Assembly (NCBI RefSeq): GCF_021049305.1
Contig: NZ_CP088081.1
Span: 372,001-436,000, forward strand
Source of the DNA: Ideonella dechloratans
Lineage (GTDB): Bacteria; Pseudomonadota; Gammaproteobacteria; Burkholderiales; Burkholderiaceae_C
Direction: 5' to 3'
DNA: 64,000 bases
A program made the translations under genes and the position numbers. The stretch's first letter is position 1. Each line of letters begins with the position of its first letter. A model generated the notes under the pieces. The model saw only the letters and a list, made by a program, of their open reading frames with translations, was not told the origin of the DNA and made no database searches. Of the stretch, positions 15,999 to 24,816 are shown in pieces.

Positions 15999-16838
15999 CG
16001 TGCCAAGGGCAAGTGGACGGTTGACGCTGGTGTCGGCCTGATCCGCTTTGCTGCATCAACGTGGGCTCTCGTGGACCCGCCAGATTGGCGTCCTCGTAGA
16101 GGCGGACTGGCACCAATGGATGGACCAAGGTGACGCGTCCTAGCAGGGTCAATACGCGGCGACCATCGACGCACATGGGACCCAACACCTAAGGAACGTG
16201 CGCATTTCATGGCGTGACTTGGACGACTCAGCGGCGATTCGCCGACGGCGCATAAGTTGGCGGCCTTCAACTCAACGCTCGTGACAGAGGGGGAGAGACA
16301 GTCGATCCAAACATTGCCGCCAGATGTGGCTGATCGAACAAGTCCCGCCAGCAATTGGTTGGAGTCGCGCGCCCAGCCGCCTCGAAGTGCGTCAAAAGTC
16401 GCCACGAATTGCTTTGTTCGTCGGCTGGCTTATGCTGTTCTTCTCAGAGTGTGTGAAGTTGGGCATATCCTGGCGTGTTCGCCACGTTATGCCTGATTGC
16501 AAGTTCCGTCAGGAATTGCCTTCCTGAAGAGCCGAAGTCGCGGCCACGCGACATGGGGGTCCGTGAGGTGTGAACTTGACTGCCACGATCCGCAAGCTGC
16601 GTGATGCAGCTTGGCTGGAGCCGTTGCAGGTGGCGATGTCCCTCGGCGTTTTGGCGATCTCGGATGCGCCAGCTTCACATCCGCGCTGTTGCTGGCTGTG
16701 CGCTCAAGCCACATCCCGTCTTCGCTGGCCGAAACTTGAACGTCAAGGGAGTGCACAACGTGTACTTGCAAGTCCGGGCGGGTTCTCGGGCGAGACTTCG
16801 AGTTGGCCTGCCTGGCCTGTCAGCTGGGCTGAGCAGGC
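15999..16838. other. Stretch without a convincing gene
   Basis: About 840 bp in which the frames on both strands are short or read as shadows. One GTG frame (16570-16857) could encode up to 95 residues but runs into the end of the opposite-strand AhpD-like gene and has no family resemblance. I see no repeats, RNA gene or transposase motif. It looks like decayed accessory DNA. Confidence 0.5.
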
Positions 16839-17402
16839 TCAACGGCCCATGCTGTAGAACTCGTCGTTGGGTCGCATGCTGCTCACGTTGGCCATTCGGT
16901 TGGATAGGCCGAAAAACGCGGTGATGGCGGCGATGTCCCAGGCGTCTTCCTGGCTGAAGCCGTGGACGGCCAAGGCTTCGAAGTCGGCTTCGCCCACGTC
17001 ATGTGCTGCCGTCGAGACCTTCATCGCGAATTCCAGCATAGCCTTCTGCCGTTCGCTGATGTCGGCCTTGCGGTAGTTCACGGCCACCTGGTCTGCCAGC
17101 AGTGGTTGCTTGGCGCGGATGCGAAGAATGGCGCCGTGAGCGATCACGCAGTATTGGCACTGGTTGGCGTTGCTGGTGGCCACTACGATCATCTCGCGCT
17201 CTGCCTTGCTGAGGTTGCCCGGTCGGTCCATCAATGCGTCGTGGTAGGCGAAAAAGGCGCGGAACTCGTCGGGCCGGCGGGCCAGCACCAGAAACACGTT
17301 TGGCACGAAGCCGGCCTTTTCTTGCACGGCCAGGATGCGAGCGAGGATGTCCTCCGGCAGATCGGTCAGTTCGGGGACCGGAAATCGGCTGATCGGGGGC
17401 AT
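16839..17402 (-). CDS. Peroxidase-related AhpD/CMD-family protein
   Basis: The 187-residue protein belongs to the AhpD-like carboxymuconolactone-decarboxylase fold. The redox motif is NQCQYCVIAHG (C82, C85, H89), preceded by LSKAEREMIVVATS, the pattern of the uncharacterised peroxidase-related enzymes. The C-terminal half (FSQEDAWDIAAITAFFGLSNRMAN) matches the same subfamily. Such proteins reduce peroxides through the CxxC pair. ATG 17402 follows a good CAGGAG site. It is monocistronic here and convergent with no neighbour; upstream lies rlpA, divergently arranged. Confidence 0.88.
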   Translation of the reverse strand: MPPISRFPVPELTDLPEDILARILAVQEKAGFVPNVFLVLARRPDEFRAFFAYHDALMDRPGNLSKAEREMIVVATSNANQCQYCVIAHGAILRIRAKQPLLADQVAVNYRKADISERQKAMLEFAMKVSTAAHDVGEADFEALAVHGFSQEDAWDIAAITAFFGLSNRMANVSSMRPNDEFYSMGR

Positions 17403-17438
17403 GGGGTTGGTCTCCTGTAGCGGGCATGTGGGAATTGC

Positions 17439-17972
17439 TTGTCTTGGCCGCTGGCCATTCACGGACAGGGCGTGCTGCCGCAGAATAAGGCAAGCTTCCT
17501 TGTAGGGCCGTTGCTTTTGTCCACGACATCACTCCCCTTGCTGCGTTCTCCCATCTGGCGCTGGCCGCCGGCCACCGACCGGGCGCTGCTGACTTCACTG
17601 GGACTGAGTCTGTTGCTTCTGTCCGCCTGCACCACGGTCACCCGCCGTGATGCAGCGCCTGCGGGTGGGGAGGGCTCGGTGTCCGGTCTGCCCGACGCGG
17701 TGCCGCGCATCGAGCCCATCCGGGTGGGTGGGCCCAACAAGCCCTACACCGTGCTGGGGCGCAGCTATACCCCGATGACGGCCGATCTGCCGCTCTATGA
17801 GGAGGGGTTGGCCTCCTGGTATGGCCGCAAGTTCCATGGCGCGCGCACGGCCAGTGGCGAGCCCTACGACATGAATGCGATGACGGCCGCCCACCGCACC
17901 ATGCCGCTGCCCAGCTACGCCCGGGTGCGCAACCCGGCCAATGGACGCGAGGTGATCGTGCGGGTGAATGAC
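17439..17972 (+). pseudogene. rlpA: rlpA, 5' half (interrupted by an IS21 element)
   Basis: This is the N-terminal half of RlpA, the septal lytic transglycosylase that cleaves denuded glycan strands. A lipoprotein signal ends in LLLLSACTT. The double-psi beta-barrel then begins (LYEEGLASWYGRKFHGARTASGEPYDMN) and reaches MTAAHRTMPLPS and REVIVRVND. There is no in-frame ATG; a GTG/TTG start within 17439-17545 must be used, so the left edge is uncertain. The reading frame breaks exactly after the conserved VND, where the insertion sequence begins; the remainder continues at 20629. The catalytic His and Asp are both on this side, but the barrel is incomplete and the SPOR domain is lost. Confidence 0.9.
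17967..17972 (+). repeat. Target-site duplication, left copy (AATGAC)
   Basis: AATGAC abuts the left end of the IS21 element and recurs at 20629-20634 at its right end. It encodes Asn-Asp of the RlpA VND motif in both halves. Confidence 0.92.
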
Positions 17973-18089
17973 TGCGTATTCCACGCGATGGCGGACACGA
18001 TTCCACGCTGATGGCGGACAGTGTTCCACCATGATGGCGGACAGTGTTCCACGCTGAAGGCGGACAGCATTCCAAACTGATGGCGGACA
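17973..18089 (+). repeat. Left-end array of five transposase-binding-type repeats
   Basis: Five units of TTCCACGCTGATGGCGGACA or close variants start at 17979, 18001, 18024, 18047 and 18070. The last four are on an exact 23-bp period. In IS21 and related Tn7/Mu-like elements, repeats of this kind are the transposase binding sites. Confidence 0.9.
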
Positions 18090-18156
18090 CCTGCGGGGTG
18101 TTCTGAGTGACCCGAACGCGGCATACGCTGCCCGGTTTTTTTGACCGGAGCCAGCG

Positions 18157-19701
18157 ATGCCCACACCCAGGGTCACCATGAGCAAACTACGACACACACT
18201 GCAACTGCTGCACCGCGGGGCCTTGAGCACCCGTCAAATCGGTGCCGCCCTCGGCATCTCCAAATCCACTGTCAGCGAGATAGCCAGCTACGCGCGCGTG
18301 GCCGGCGTGGACTGGGCTACGGCCCAGAGCCTGAACGACGACGAACTCCAGGCCCGGCTTTACAAGCCACCCGTGGCGCGCGAGTCCCGGCACCTCGAAC
18401 CCGACCACGCCCACATCCACCGCGAACTGCGCCGACCTGGCGTGACGCTGCAGCTGCTGTGGGAGGAATACCAGCAACAGCACAGCGGTCAGGCGTACAA
18501 GTACAGCGCCTTCTGCGAGAAGTACAAGGCTTGGGCCCGGCGCCTGCAGCGCTCCATGCGCCAGACCCACTCGGGCGGTGACAAGCTCTTCGTGGACTAC
18601 GCCGGCCAGACCGTGCCCGTCGTGGACGCCAGCACCGGCGAGATACGCCCGGCCCAGGTCTTCGTGGCAGTGCTGGGCGCATCGAACTACACCTACGCCT
18701 GCGCCACTGCCAGCCAGAAGGCCGCTGACTGGGTGGCCAGCATCATTGCCACGCTGGAGTTCATCGGCGGCGTGCCCCGCCTGCTGGTGCCCGACCAGCC
18801 GCGCGCCCTCATGGCCCGCCCCGACCGCTACGAGCCCACCGCGCACCGCCTGCTCGAAGAACTCTGTGCGCACTACAGCCTGGCCGTGATGCCCGCGCGC
18901 CCGGCCAAGCCACGCGACAAACCCAAGGTGGAGGTCGCCGTGCAGGTGGTCGAGCGCTGGATTCTGGCCCGGCTGCGCCACCAGACCTTCTTCAGCCTGG
19001 CCGAGCTCAACCGGGCGATTGCCGCCTTGCTGGTGGACTTGAACCAGCGCGCGTTCAAGAAGCTGCCGGGCAACCGCGCCAGTGCCTTCGCCGAGCTTGA
19101 CCGGCCGGCCCTGCGCCCCCTGCCGGCGGTGCGCATGCCCATCGCGCGCTTCAAACCCGCCCGCGTCAACATCGATTACCACGTCGAGCTCGATGGCCAC
19201 TACTACTCGGTGCCCCACGCCCTGGTGGGCGAGCCGGTGGAGTTGCGCATCACGGCCGGCACGGTCGAAGTCCTGCATGGCGGCAAACGGGTGGCCGCCC
19301 ACGCCCTCAATCCCCGCCGGGGTGCACACACCACCACACCTGAGCACATGCCGGCCTCGCACCGGGCGCACCTGCAGTGGACGCCGGCCAAGCTCATCGC
19401 CTGGGGCGAGCGCGTGGGTGCGGCCACCGCCGCCGTGGTGCGCTGGCAGATGGAGCACCGCCAGCATCCCGAGCAGGGTTACCGCTCCTGTCTGGGCCTC
19501 ATGCGCCTGGGCCGTGAGTACGGGGCTGACCGGCTGGAGGCCGCCTGTGCGCGGGCGCAGTCGATTCGCTCACCGTCCTACAAGAGCATCGCCTCCATCC
19601 TGGGCTGCGGCCTGGACCAGCGGCCGCTGGATGCGCCGATGGCCGCACAGGCGAGCCTGCCGCTGCACGAGAACGTGCGCGGGCCGGACTACTACCACTG
19701 A
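18157..19701 (+). CDS. istA: IS21-family transposase IstA
   Basis: The 514-residue DDE transposase has an N-terminal HTH (LSTRQIGAALGISKSTVSEI), the first catalytic Asp in LFVDYAGQTVPV (D147), the second in RLLVPDQPRAL, and the Glu in KPKVEVAVQVVERW. The C-terminal part (HVELDGHYYSVPHALVGEPVELR) is the beta-barrel domain typical of IstA. It has normal length for the family and no internal stop. istB begins 37 bp downstream. Confidence 0.95.
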   Translation: MPTPRVTMSKLRHTLQLLHRGALSTRQIGAALGISKSTVSEIASYARVAGVDWATAQSLNDDELQARLYKPPVARESRHLEPDHAHIHRELRRPGVTLQLLWEEYQQQHSGQAYKYSAFCEKYKAWARRLQRSMRQTHSGGDKLFVDYAGQTVPVVDASTGEIRPAQVFVAVLGASNYTYACATASQKAADWVASIIATLEFIGGVPRLLVPDQPRALMARPDRYEPTAHRLLEELCAHYSLAVMPARPAKPRDKPKVEVAVQVVERWILARLRHQTFFSLAELNRAIAALLVDLNQRAFKKLPGNRASAFAELDRPALRPLPAVRMPIARFKPARVNIDYHVELDGHYYSVPHALVGEPVELRITAGTVEVLHGGKRVAAHALNPRRGAHTTTPEHMPASHRAHLQWTPAKLIAWGERVGAATAAVVRWQMEHRQHPEQGYRSCLGLMRLGREYGADRLEAACARAQSIRSPSYKSIASILGCGLDQRPLDAPMAAQASLPLHENVRGPDYYH

Positions 19702-19737
19702 GCTCCAACGCGCAAGCAAACCCAACAAGGAAGAACC

Positions 19738-20475
19738 ATGCTCAACGAACAGACCTTGAACCAACTGCGCGCCCTGCGCCTGGACGGCATGGTGGCCGCC
19801 CTCAGCGACGCGGCCACCCACATCACAGCCAGCGAACTGCCCTTTGAACAACGTCTGGCGCTGCTGGTGCAGCGCGAGGTGGACTGGCGTGACAGCAAAC
19901 GCCTGGAGCGCCTGCTCAAGGCGGCCCGCCTGAAGGTCTCCAGTGCCTGCCTGGAGGACATCGACTGGCGCGCCAGCCGGGGCCTGGGCCGGGAGGTCAT
20001 CACCAGCCTGGCCGGCGGCGACTGGCTGCGCCATGGCCACAACGTGCTGCTGACCGGCGCCACCGGGTGCGGCAAGACGTGGCTTGCCTGCGCACTGGGG
20101 CAGCAGGCCGCGCGTCTGGGCTTCTCGGTGCTCTACACCCGCGCGCCACGGCTGCTGCAGGAGTTGCACGTGGCCCACGGCGATGGCAGCCTGGGCAAAC
20201 GGCTGGCGCAACTGGCGCGGCTGGACCTGCTCATCCTGGACGACTTCGGCATCGCGCCGATTGCCGCGCACGAGCGAAACGACCTGCTGGAGTTGCTCGA
20301 CGACCGGGTGGGTGCGCGCTCGACGCTCATCACCAGCCAGTTGCCGGTGACGGCCTGGCACGCCTGGCTGGACGAGCCCACGCTGGCCGACGCCATCCTG
20401 GACCGCATCGTGCACGGCTCGCACAAGATAGCCCTCAAGGGCGAGTCGATGAGAAAGCTGGCAAAGGCCGTCTGA
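19738..20475 (+). CDS. istB: IS21-family helper ATPase IstB
   Basis: The 245-residue DnaC-like AAA+ ATPase has Walker A GATGCGKTW, Walker B LDLLILDDFGI, and sensor/arginine-containing segments (LITSQLPVTAWH, ADAILDRIVHGSHKIAL). IstB stimulates IstA and selects target DNA. There is a good ribosome-binding site (AAGGAAGAACC) before the ATG. Intact length. Confidence 0.95.
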   Translation: MLNEQTLNQLRALRLDGMVAALSDAATHITASELPFEQRLALLVQREVDWRDSKRLERLLKAARLKVSSACLEDIDWRASRGLGREVITSLAGGDWLRHGHNVLLTGATGCGKTWLACALGQQAARLGFSVLYTRAPRLLQELHVAHGDGSLGKRLAQLARLDLLILDDFGIAPIAAHERNDLLELLDDRVGARSTLITSQLPVTAWHAWLDEPTLADAILDRIVHGSHKIALKGESMRKLAKAV

Positions 20476-20495
20476 GCCGGCCGCGCCGACCGCCA

Positions 20496-20628
20496 TTCCA
20501 CGCTGATGGCGGACACTTCGGCTACGATTTGAGCGTCACTCAGGACACCCGCGCAACGTGTCCGCCATCGCCTGGAACGCTGTCCGCGATGGGAATGGAA
20601 TCACTGTCCGCCATCAGTGGAATGCGCA
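20496..20628 (+). repeat. Right-end repeats of the IS21 element
   Basis: One direct unit (20496-20515) and three inverted units (20559-20577, 20581-20600, 20605-20622) of the same 20-bp motif are present. The inverted units mirror the left-end array, as expected for a two-ended transposase assembly. Confidence 0.85.
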
Positions 20629-21198
20629 AATGACCGTGGGCCCTTCGTGGATGGGCGGGTGATCGACCTGTCCTATGCTGCGGCGGTCAAGCTGGGGGTG
20701 CAGAACGGGGTGGCGCCGGTCGAGGTGCGGCGCATCACCTTCGACGAGATCCGCGCCGGAACCTGGAACACCGGGGGCGCGGCCCTGGCGGCGGTGGCTC
20801 CGGCCCCGGCGGTGGCGGCGCCGACCCCGGTGGTCCGGCCGGCAGCGGCGTTGCCGGTGGTGGCCGCTGTGCCGAATCTGCCCGATCTTCCCCCGGCCCC
20901 CCCTTCGACGGAGGCCGCGTCTGCGACCCCGATGCCGTCGGTCCCCGAATCGGCAGCCCCTGCCGCCGGCTTTTGGGTGCAACTGGGCGCTTTCAGCCGC
21001 AGCGATGGGGCCGACAGCTTCCGCCAGAAGATCGCCGACGAGCTGTCCTGGCTGTCGCCGCGTCTGGCCATCTTTGCCGAGAACGGGGTGCACCGCCTGC
21101 AGGCTGGGCCCTATGCCTCGCGCCAGCAGGCCAGCGAGGCCGCCCAGCGGGTGCGCGAGGCACTGCAGCTGGTGCCGGTGATCGTCGAGCGGCACTGA
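20629..21198 (+). pseudogene. rlpA: rlpA, 3' half with SPOR domain
   Basis: The frame resumes with AATGAC (Asn-Asp, the duplicated target) and continues RGPFVDGRVIDLSYAAA, the conserved end of the RlpA barrel. A Pro/Ala-rich linker and a C-terminal SPOR domain follow (FWVQLGAFSRSDGADSFRQ, then GVHRLQAGPYASRQQASEAA). SPOR domains bind denuded peptidoglycan at the division septum. Without the 5' half this is not translatable as an exported protein. The first 6 bp are the right-hand target-site copy. Confidence 0.9.
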
Positions 21199-21338
21199 CG
21201 GCGTCGCTGACGCCAATCCCGGCTGGCTGCAGCCTGTCCCGCCCAATTGCGGTGCGTCGCATCGGTCCACCGGTGGCCGAAGGCTTGGCTACAGTGCACC
21301 ACATGGCCTGATTCGGGCCCTGTCGCGAGTCTCCTCCC

Positions 21339-22775
21339 ATGACGCAGTCCACCCCCCCTCAAGCCCCGGTCTGGCCGCAACGCTGGCAGCGTTTCTCCGC
21401 TGCGGCCGTGCGGGCCTTCCATGTGTATGGCACCTGGCTGGCCAGCATCAGCTGGAAGCGCTTTGCCCTGCTCTCGGTCTTGCTGCTGATCGTGGTGAAT
21501 CTGCTGCAGAAGCTGCCGCCCTTCACCTGGACCATCACCGAGTCGATCACCCCCAGTGTGGGCCATGTGAAGCTGCCGGCGATGCCGCCGGTGCCGCCCG
21601 TGGTGGTGCCCGACGTCCACGTCGAGGTGCCTGGCCGCAGCGCTGGCGGCGACGGCAGCGCGCGTCGCAGCTTCGAGCTCAAGGTGGACGAGCATGGGGT
21701 GCGCATCGATGAGGCGGTCCAGCCGGCCGCTTCGGCAGCCTCCGGTGCGGTGCCTGCGACGAGCGAGCCCTCGGCGTCGGCGGAAGGCGCACGCGTGGTG
21801 ATCCAGGCCGGCGACAAGAAGGTGGAGGTCAAGCTGCCTCCGGGCGCCCAGCCTGACGAGGTCCGCGAGGCTATCGAGGATGCCAAACAGCAGGTGGTCG
21901 ACGCGATGCAGGAGGCCCGGGACGCCGCCCAGGAAGCCCGCGACGCCGCTCAGGAGGCGGTGGATGAGCAGCAGGCCGCCACCGTGCGCACCCGCAAGGT
22001 CCATTTCGGCGACTTCCTGAGCGATCTGGCCGCGCTGTGGATCGTGGCCTCGGCGATCATCAAGATCACCTACAAGGGCCGGATCCAGGCCGAGGTCAAG
22101 GCGGCCCAGGCCACCGAGACAGCCGAGGCCGAGTCGCTCAAGCGTCAGGTGGTGGAGGCCCGCATGGCCGCCATGCAGGCCCAGGTCGAGCCGCACTTTC
22201 TCTTCAACACCCTGGCCTCCATCGATCACCTGATCGAGACCGATCCGCCGCGCGCCAGCCAGATGCAGAAGAACCTGATCGCGCTGCTGCGGGCCAGCAT
22301 GCCCTCCATGCGCGACACGGCCGATGCCGGCAGTCGCGACCTGGGCCGCGAGCTGGCGGTGGTGCGGCCCTACATCGAGATCCTGAAGGTGCGCATGGAG
22401 GAGCGGCTGGATGCGCAGGTGGATGTGCCCGAGGGGCTGCTGTCGGCCGAGTTCCCGGCGATGATGATCCAGACCCTGGTCGAGAACGCCATCCGCCACG
22501 GTCTGGAACCCAAGCCCGAGGGCGGCCAGCTGCGTGTGAAGGCCGAGATCGTGCACGGCAAGCTGCAGGTGACGGTGGCCGACACCGGCGTGGGCTTCGG
22601 GGCGGCGGCGACTTCCGGCACCGGCGTGGGCCTGGCCAACATCCGCGAGCGGCTGCAGCTGCTGCATGGCAACAAGGCCAGTCTGACCGTGACGGCCAAC
22701 CAGCCTTGCGGTACCGTCGTGACCATCACCGTGCCGTACCGCACGGTGGAGGGCGCCGGCACCACCCCGGCCTGA
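21339..22775 (+). CDS. LytS/YehU-type sensor histidine kinase
   Basis: The 478-residue protein has a first membrane helix at about residues 42-57 (FALLSVLLLIVVNLLQ) and a periplasmic part of roughly 160 residues rich in Pro, Ala and Val. That part ends in a helical EAxDAAQ repeat (QEARDAAQEARDAAQEA). A second helix lies near residue 225. The kinase core is of the His_kinase (PF06580) type: QAQVEPHFLFNTLASIDHL with phospho-acceptor H286, then LVENAIRHGLEPK (N box) and DTGVGFG...GTGVGLANIRERL (G boxes). Its response regulator begins 36 bp downstream. Signal unknown. Confidence 0.92.
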   Translation: MTQSTPPQAPVWPQRWQRFSAAAVRAFHVYGTWLASISWKRFALLSVLLLIVVNLLQKLPPFTWTITESITPSVGHVKLPAMPPVPPVVVPDVHVEVPGRSAGGDGSARRSFELKVDEHGVRIDEAVQPAASAASGAVPATSEPSASAEGARVVIQAGDKKVEVKLPPGAQPDEVREAIEDAKQQVVDAMQEARDAAQEARDAAQEAVDEQQAATVRTRKVHFGDFLSDLAALWIVASAIIKITYKGRIQAEVKAAQATETAEAESLKRQVVEARMAAMQAQVEPHFLFNTLASIDHLIETDPPRASQMQKNLIALLRASMPSMRDTADAGSRDLGRELAVVRPYIEILKVRMEERLDAQVDVPEGLLSAEFPAMMIQTLVENAIRHGLEPKPEGGQLRVKAEIVHGKLQVTVADTGVGFGAAATSGTGVGLANIRERLQLLHGNKASLTVTANQPCGTVVTITVPYRTVEGAGTTPA

Positions 22776-22811
22776 GCGCCCGCCGTCCAGACCCCAGCCA
22801 CCCACCTCCTG

Positions 22812-23675
22812 ATGACCGTGAGTTCTGACGTCGATCCTTCTCGTGAATCCTCTCGCGTGCGTGCCGTGCTGGCCGACGATGAGCGCCTGATGCGCGAGCA
22901 ATTGCGCGCCCGCCTGGCCGAGGTCTGGCCCGAACTGGACATCGTGGCCGAGGCCAAGCATGGCGCCGAGGCGGTCGAACTGGTGCAGCAGCACCGGCCG
23001 GACGTGGTCTTCCTGGACATCCGCATGCCGGGCATGACGGGCGTGGATGCGGCCCGCGAGATCGCCCAGATGGACGTGGGGGAGGAGGGCTGGCTGCCGG
23101 AGATCGTCTTCATCACCGCCTACGACCAGTACGCGGTGGAGGCCTTCGAGCAAGGGGCGGCCGACTATGTGCTCAAGCCGGCCGAGCGCGAACGCCTGCT
23201 GCGCACGGTCGAGCGTCTGCGCAAGCGCCTGGCCGCCCGCGCCAAGCTGGAGGCCGGTGCACCGGTCGCCCCGGACGAGTTGCCCTCGGGGGCCTCTCTG
23301 CAGCAGTTGCTGCACCGCCTGGCGAGCCCGGGTGGCGCACCCCGGCCGGCCCCGCTGCAGTGGATCCAGGCCACCGTGGGGCAGAGCATCCAGATGATCC
23401 CGGTGGACGAGGTGCTGTTCTTCATCAGCGACGAGAAGTACACCCGGGTCCAGACGCCGACGGTGGAGGCCCTGATCCGCAAGCCCATCAAGGAGTTGGT
23501 GGATGAGCTGGACCCGCAGAAGTTCTGGCAGATCCACCGTTCCACGCTGGTGGCGGTCCATGCGATCGCGGCGGTGACGCGGGACTTCCGCGGACGCCAG
23601 ATCGTCAGCGTCAAGGGCAGCAACGAGAAGCTCGAGGTCAGCCGCAGCTACACCCATCTGTTCAAGGGCATGTGA
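22812..23675 (+). CDS. LytTR-family response regulator
   Basis: The 287-residue protein has an N-terminal receiver (ADDERLMREQLR, phospho-acceptor Asp in VVFLDIRMPGMTG at D69, FITAYDQYAVEAFEQGAADYVLKP). A helical linker follows, then a C-terminal LytTR DNA-binding domain (IPVDEVLFFISDEKYTRV, FWQIHRSTLVAV, VSRSYTHLFKG). It is paired with the kinase immediately upstream. Relatives such as LytR and AlgR control envelope, competence or polysaccharide genes; no target is visible here. Confidence 0.92.
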   Translation: MTVSSDVDPSRESSRVRAVLADDERLMREQLRARLAEVWPELDIVAEAKHGAEAVELVQQHRPDVVFLDIRMPGMTGVDAAREIAQMDVGEEGWLPEIVFITAYDQYAVEAFEQGAADYVLKPAERERLLRTVERLRKRLAARAKLEAGAPVAPDELPSGASLQQLLHRLASPGGAPRPAPLQWIQATVGQSIQMIPVDEVLFFISDEKYTRVQTPTVEALIRKPIKELVDELDPQKFWQIHRSTLVAVHAIAAVTRDFRGRQIVSVKGSNEKLEVSRSYTHLFKGM

Positions 23676-23762
23676 CCGGCGGTGGGGTGCCTGCCCCGAC
23701 AATCGGATCCACGGCCGGCCCGGTCGTTTGATCCTGTATCCGCCCCACCCGAGCTGAGCGCC

Positions 23763-24662
23763 ATGCTTTTCGATCCGCAACCGCTGCCTTTCGCCCCCTG
23801 CGAGTTGGGCGAGTCCCCGTTCTGGCATCCCGAGGAAGCCTGCCTGTACTGGTGTGATATCCCGGGCCGTGCGCTGCACCGCGCCGATCCGGTCCGCCTG
23901 ACCCACGACAGCTGGCGCTTTGACAGCGAGCCAGCCTGCTGCATGCCGGTGCTGGGCGGCGGCTTGGTGCTGGCCATGCGCGATGGGCTCTGGCGTTTCG
24001 ATCCGGCCAGCGGCCAGCGCACCCGTCTGGCGCCGCCGCCTTACGACCCTGCCGTCCAGCGCTTCAACGATGGCAAGGCCGATGCGCAGGGCCGCATCTG
24101 GGTGGGCACGCTGCATGAGCCCAAGGACCGCCCGGCGGCCGCCCTCTACCGTTGGTCCCATGGCGAGATCGAGTGCATGGCCGAGGGCATCACCACCAGC
24201 AACGGCCTGGCCTGGAGCCCGGACGGGCGAACCCTCTATTGGAGTGACACCCAGGCCCACTGCATCTACTCCCTGGACGTCGATGCGCAGGACGGTTCGC
24301 TGACGCGTCGCCGGGTGTTCCAGCAGTTCCCTCTGAAAGTGGCCGATCAGGATCTGGACCAATATGGTGGCCGGCCCGACGGCGCGGCCGTGGACGCGCA
24401 GGGCTGTTACTGGGTGGCGATGTTCGAGGGCCAGTGTCTGCTGCGCTTGACGCCCGAGGGTGCCATCGATCGCCGGGTGGCCTTGCCGGTGCGCTGCCCC
24501 ACCATGCCCTGCTTCGGTGGGCCCGATCTGCGCACGCTCTACATCACCACGGCGCGCCACAAGCGGCCGGCGGCCGAACTCGCGCGCATGCCATGGTCGG
24601 GTTGCGTGCTGCAGATGCGGGTGGACGTGCCCGGGCTGCCGACGAACTTTGCTGTTTTGTAA
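23763..24662 (+). CDS. SMP-30/gluconolactonase-family hydrolase
   Basis: The 299-residue six-bladed beta-propeller has metal ligands at the expected places: Glu in ELGESPFWH, Asn in TTSNGLAWSPDGRTLYWSD, and Asp in YGGRPDGAAVDAQGCYWVA. The C-terminal RCPTMPCFGGPDLRTLYITTA is also conserved. The family hydrolyses sugar lactones, using a divalent cation. ATG 23763 is preferred over the upstream in-frame Met because the domain starts there. No sugar-catabolic neighbours identify the substrate. Confidence 0.9.
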   Translation: MLFDPQPLPFAPCELGESPFWHPEEACLYWCDIPGRALHRADPVRLTHDSWRFDSEPACCMPVLGGGLVLAMRDGLWRFDPASGQRTRLAPPPYDPAVQRFNDGKADAQGRIWVGTLHEPKDRPAAALYRWSHGEIECMAEGITTSNGLAWSPDGRTLYWSDTQAHCIYSLDVDAQDGSLTRRRVFQQFPLKVADQDLDQYGGRPDGAAVDAQGCYWVAMFEGQCLLRLTPEGAIDRRVALPVRCPTMPCFGGPDLRTLYITTARHKRPAAELARMPWSGCVLQMRVDVPGLPTNFAVL

Positions 24663-24751
24663 ACGGCTGACGCTGTAACCTCGCGGTAACCGCAGCCGGG
24701 CGCCAGGTCAAGCTGAGCTGGGGAGACGACCCGCGGGTGTGCTGGGGCATC

Positions 24752-24779
24752 CTGCATCATTGGGAATTGCCCCTATAAT
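24752..24779 (+). promoter_or_regulatory. Probable promoter of the ATP synthase operon
   Basis: A perfect TATAAT (24774-24779) lies 38 bp before the atpI start, with a weak -35-like CTGCAT at 24752-24757 (16-bp spacing). It stands out in otherwise high-GC sequence and is the only good promoter before the nine atp genes. Confidence 0.55.
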
Positions 24780-24816
24780 CGCGCGGCTTTGCCACCCCGA
24801 ACCTGGAACCGACACG

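Larger units (their letters stand above)
17973..20628 (+). mobile_element. Complete IS21-family insertion sequence (2656 bp)
   Basis: The element begins TGCGTATTCCAC and ends with the complement of TGCGCATTCCAC, matching the TG...CA termini of the IS21 family. It is flanked by a perfect 6-bp duplication. It carries istA and istB in the usual order and arrays of sub-terminal repeats at both ends. Both genes are intact, so the copy may be active and the insertion recent. Precise excision with one duplication copy would restore rlpA. Confidence 0.95.

Noticed and set aside
16570..16857. A 95-codon GTG frame in the gene-poor stretch
   Set aside because: No convincing ribosome-binding site, low-complexity ending, overlap with the AhpD-like gene, and no known family; kept only as a remark on that stretch.
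17979..18089. CRISPR-like regular repeats
   Set aside because: The units have only 3-bp gaps, lie at an IS end, and have inverted counterparts at the other end, so they are transposase-binding-type repeats and not a CRISPR array.
21111..24560. A 1149-codon open frame on the minus strand
   Set aside because: It is antisense to the kinase, regulator and SMP-30 genes, all of which have clear motifs. Its product is repetitive in His, Arg, Gly and Leu, as expected for a high-GC shadow frame.
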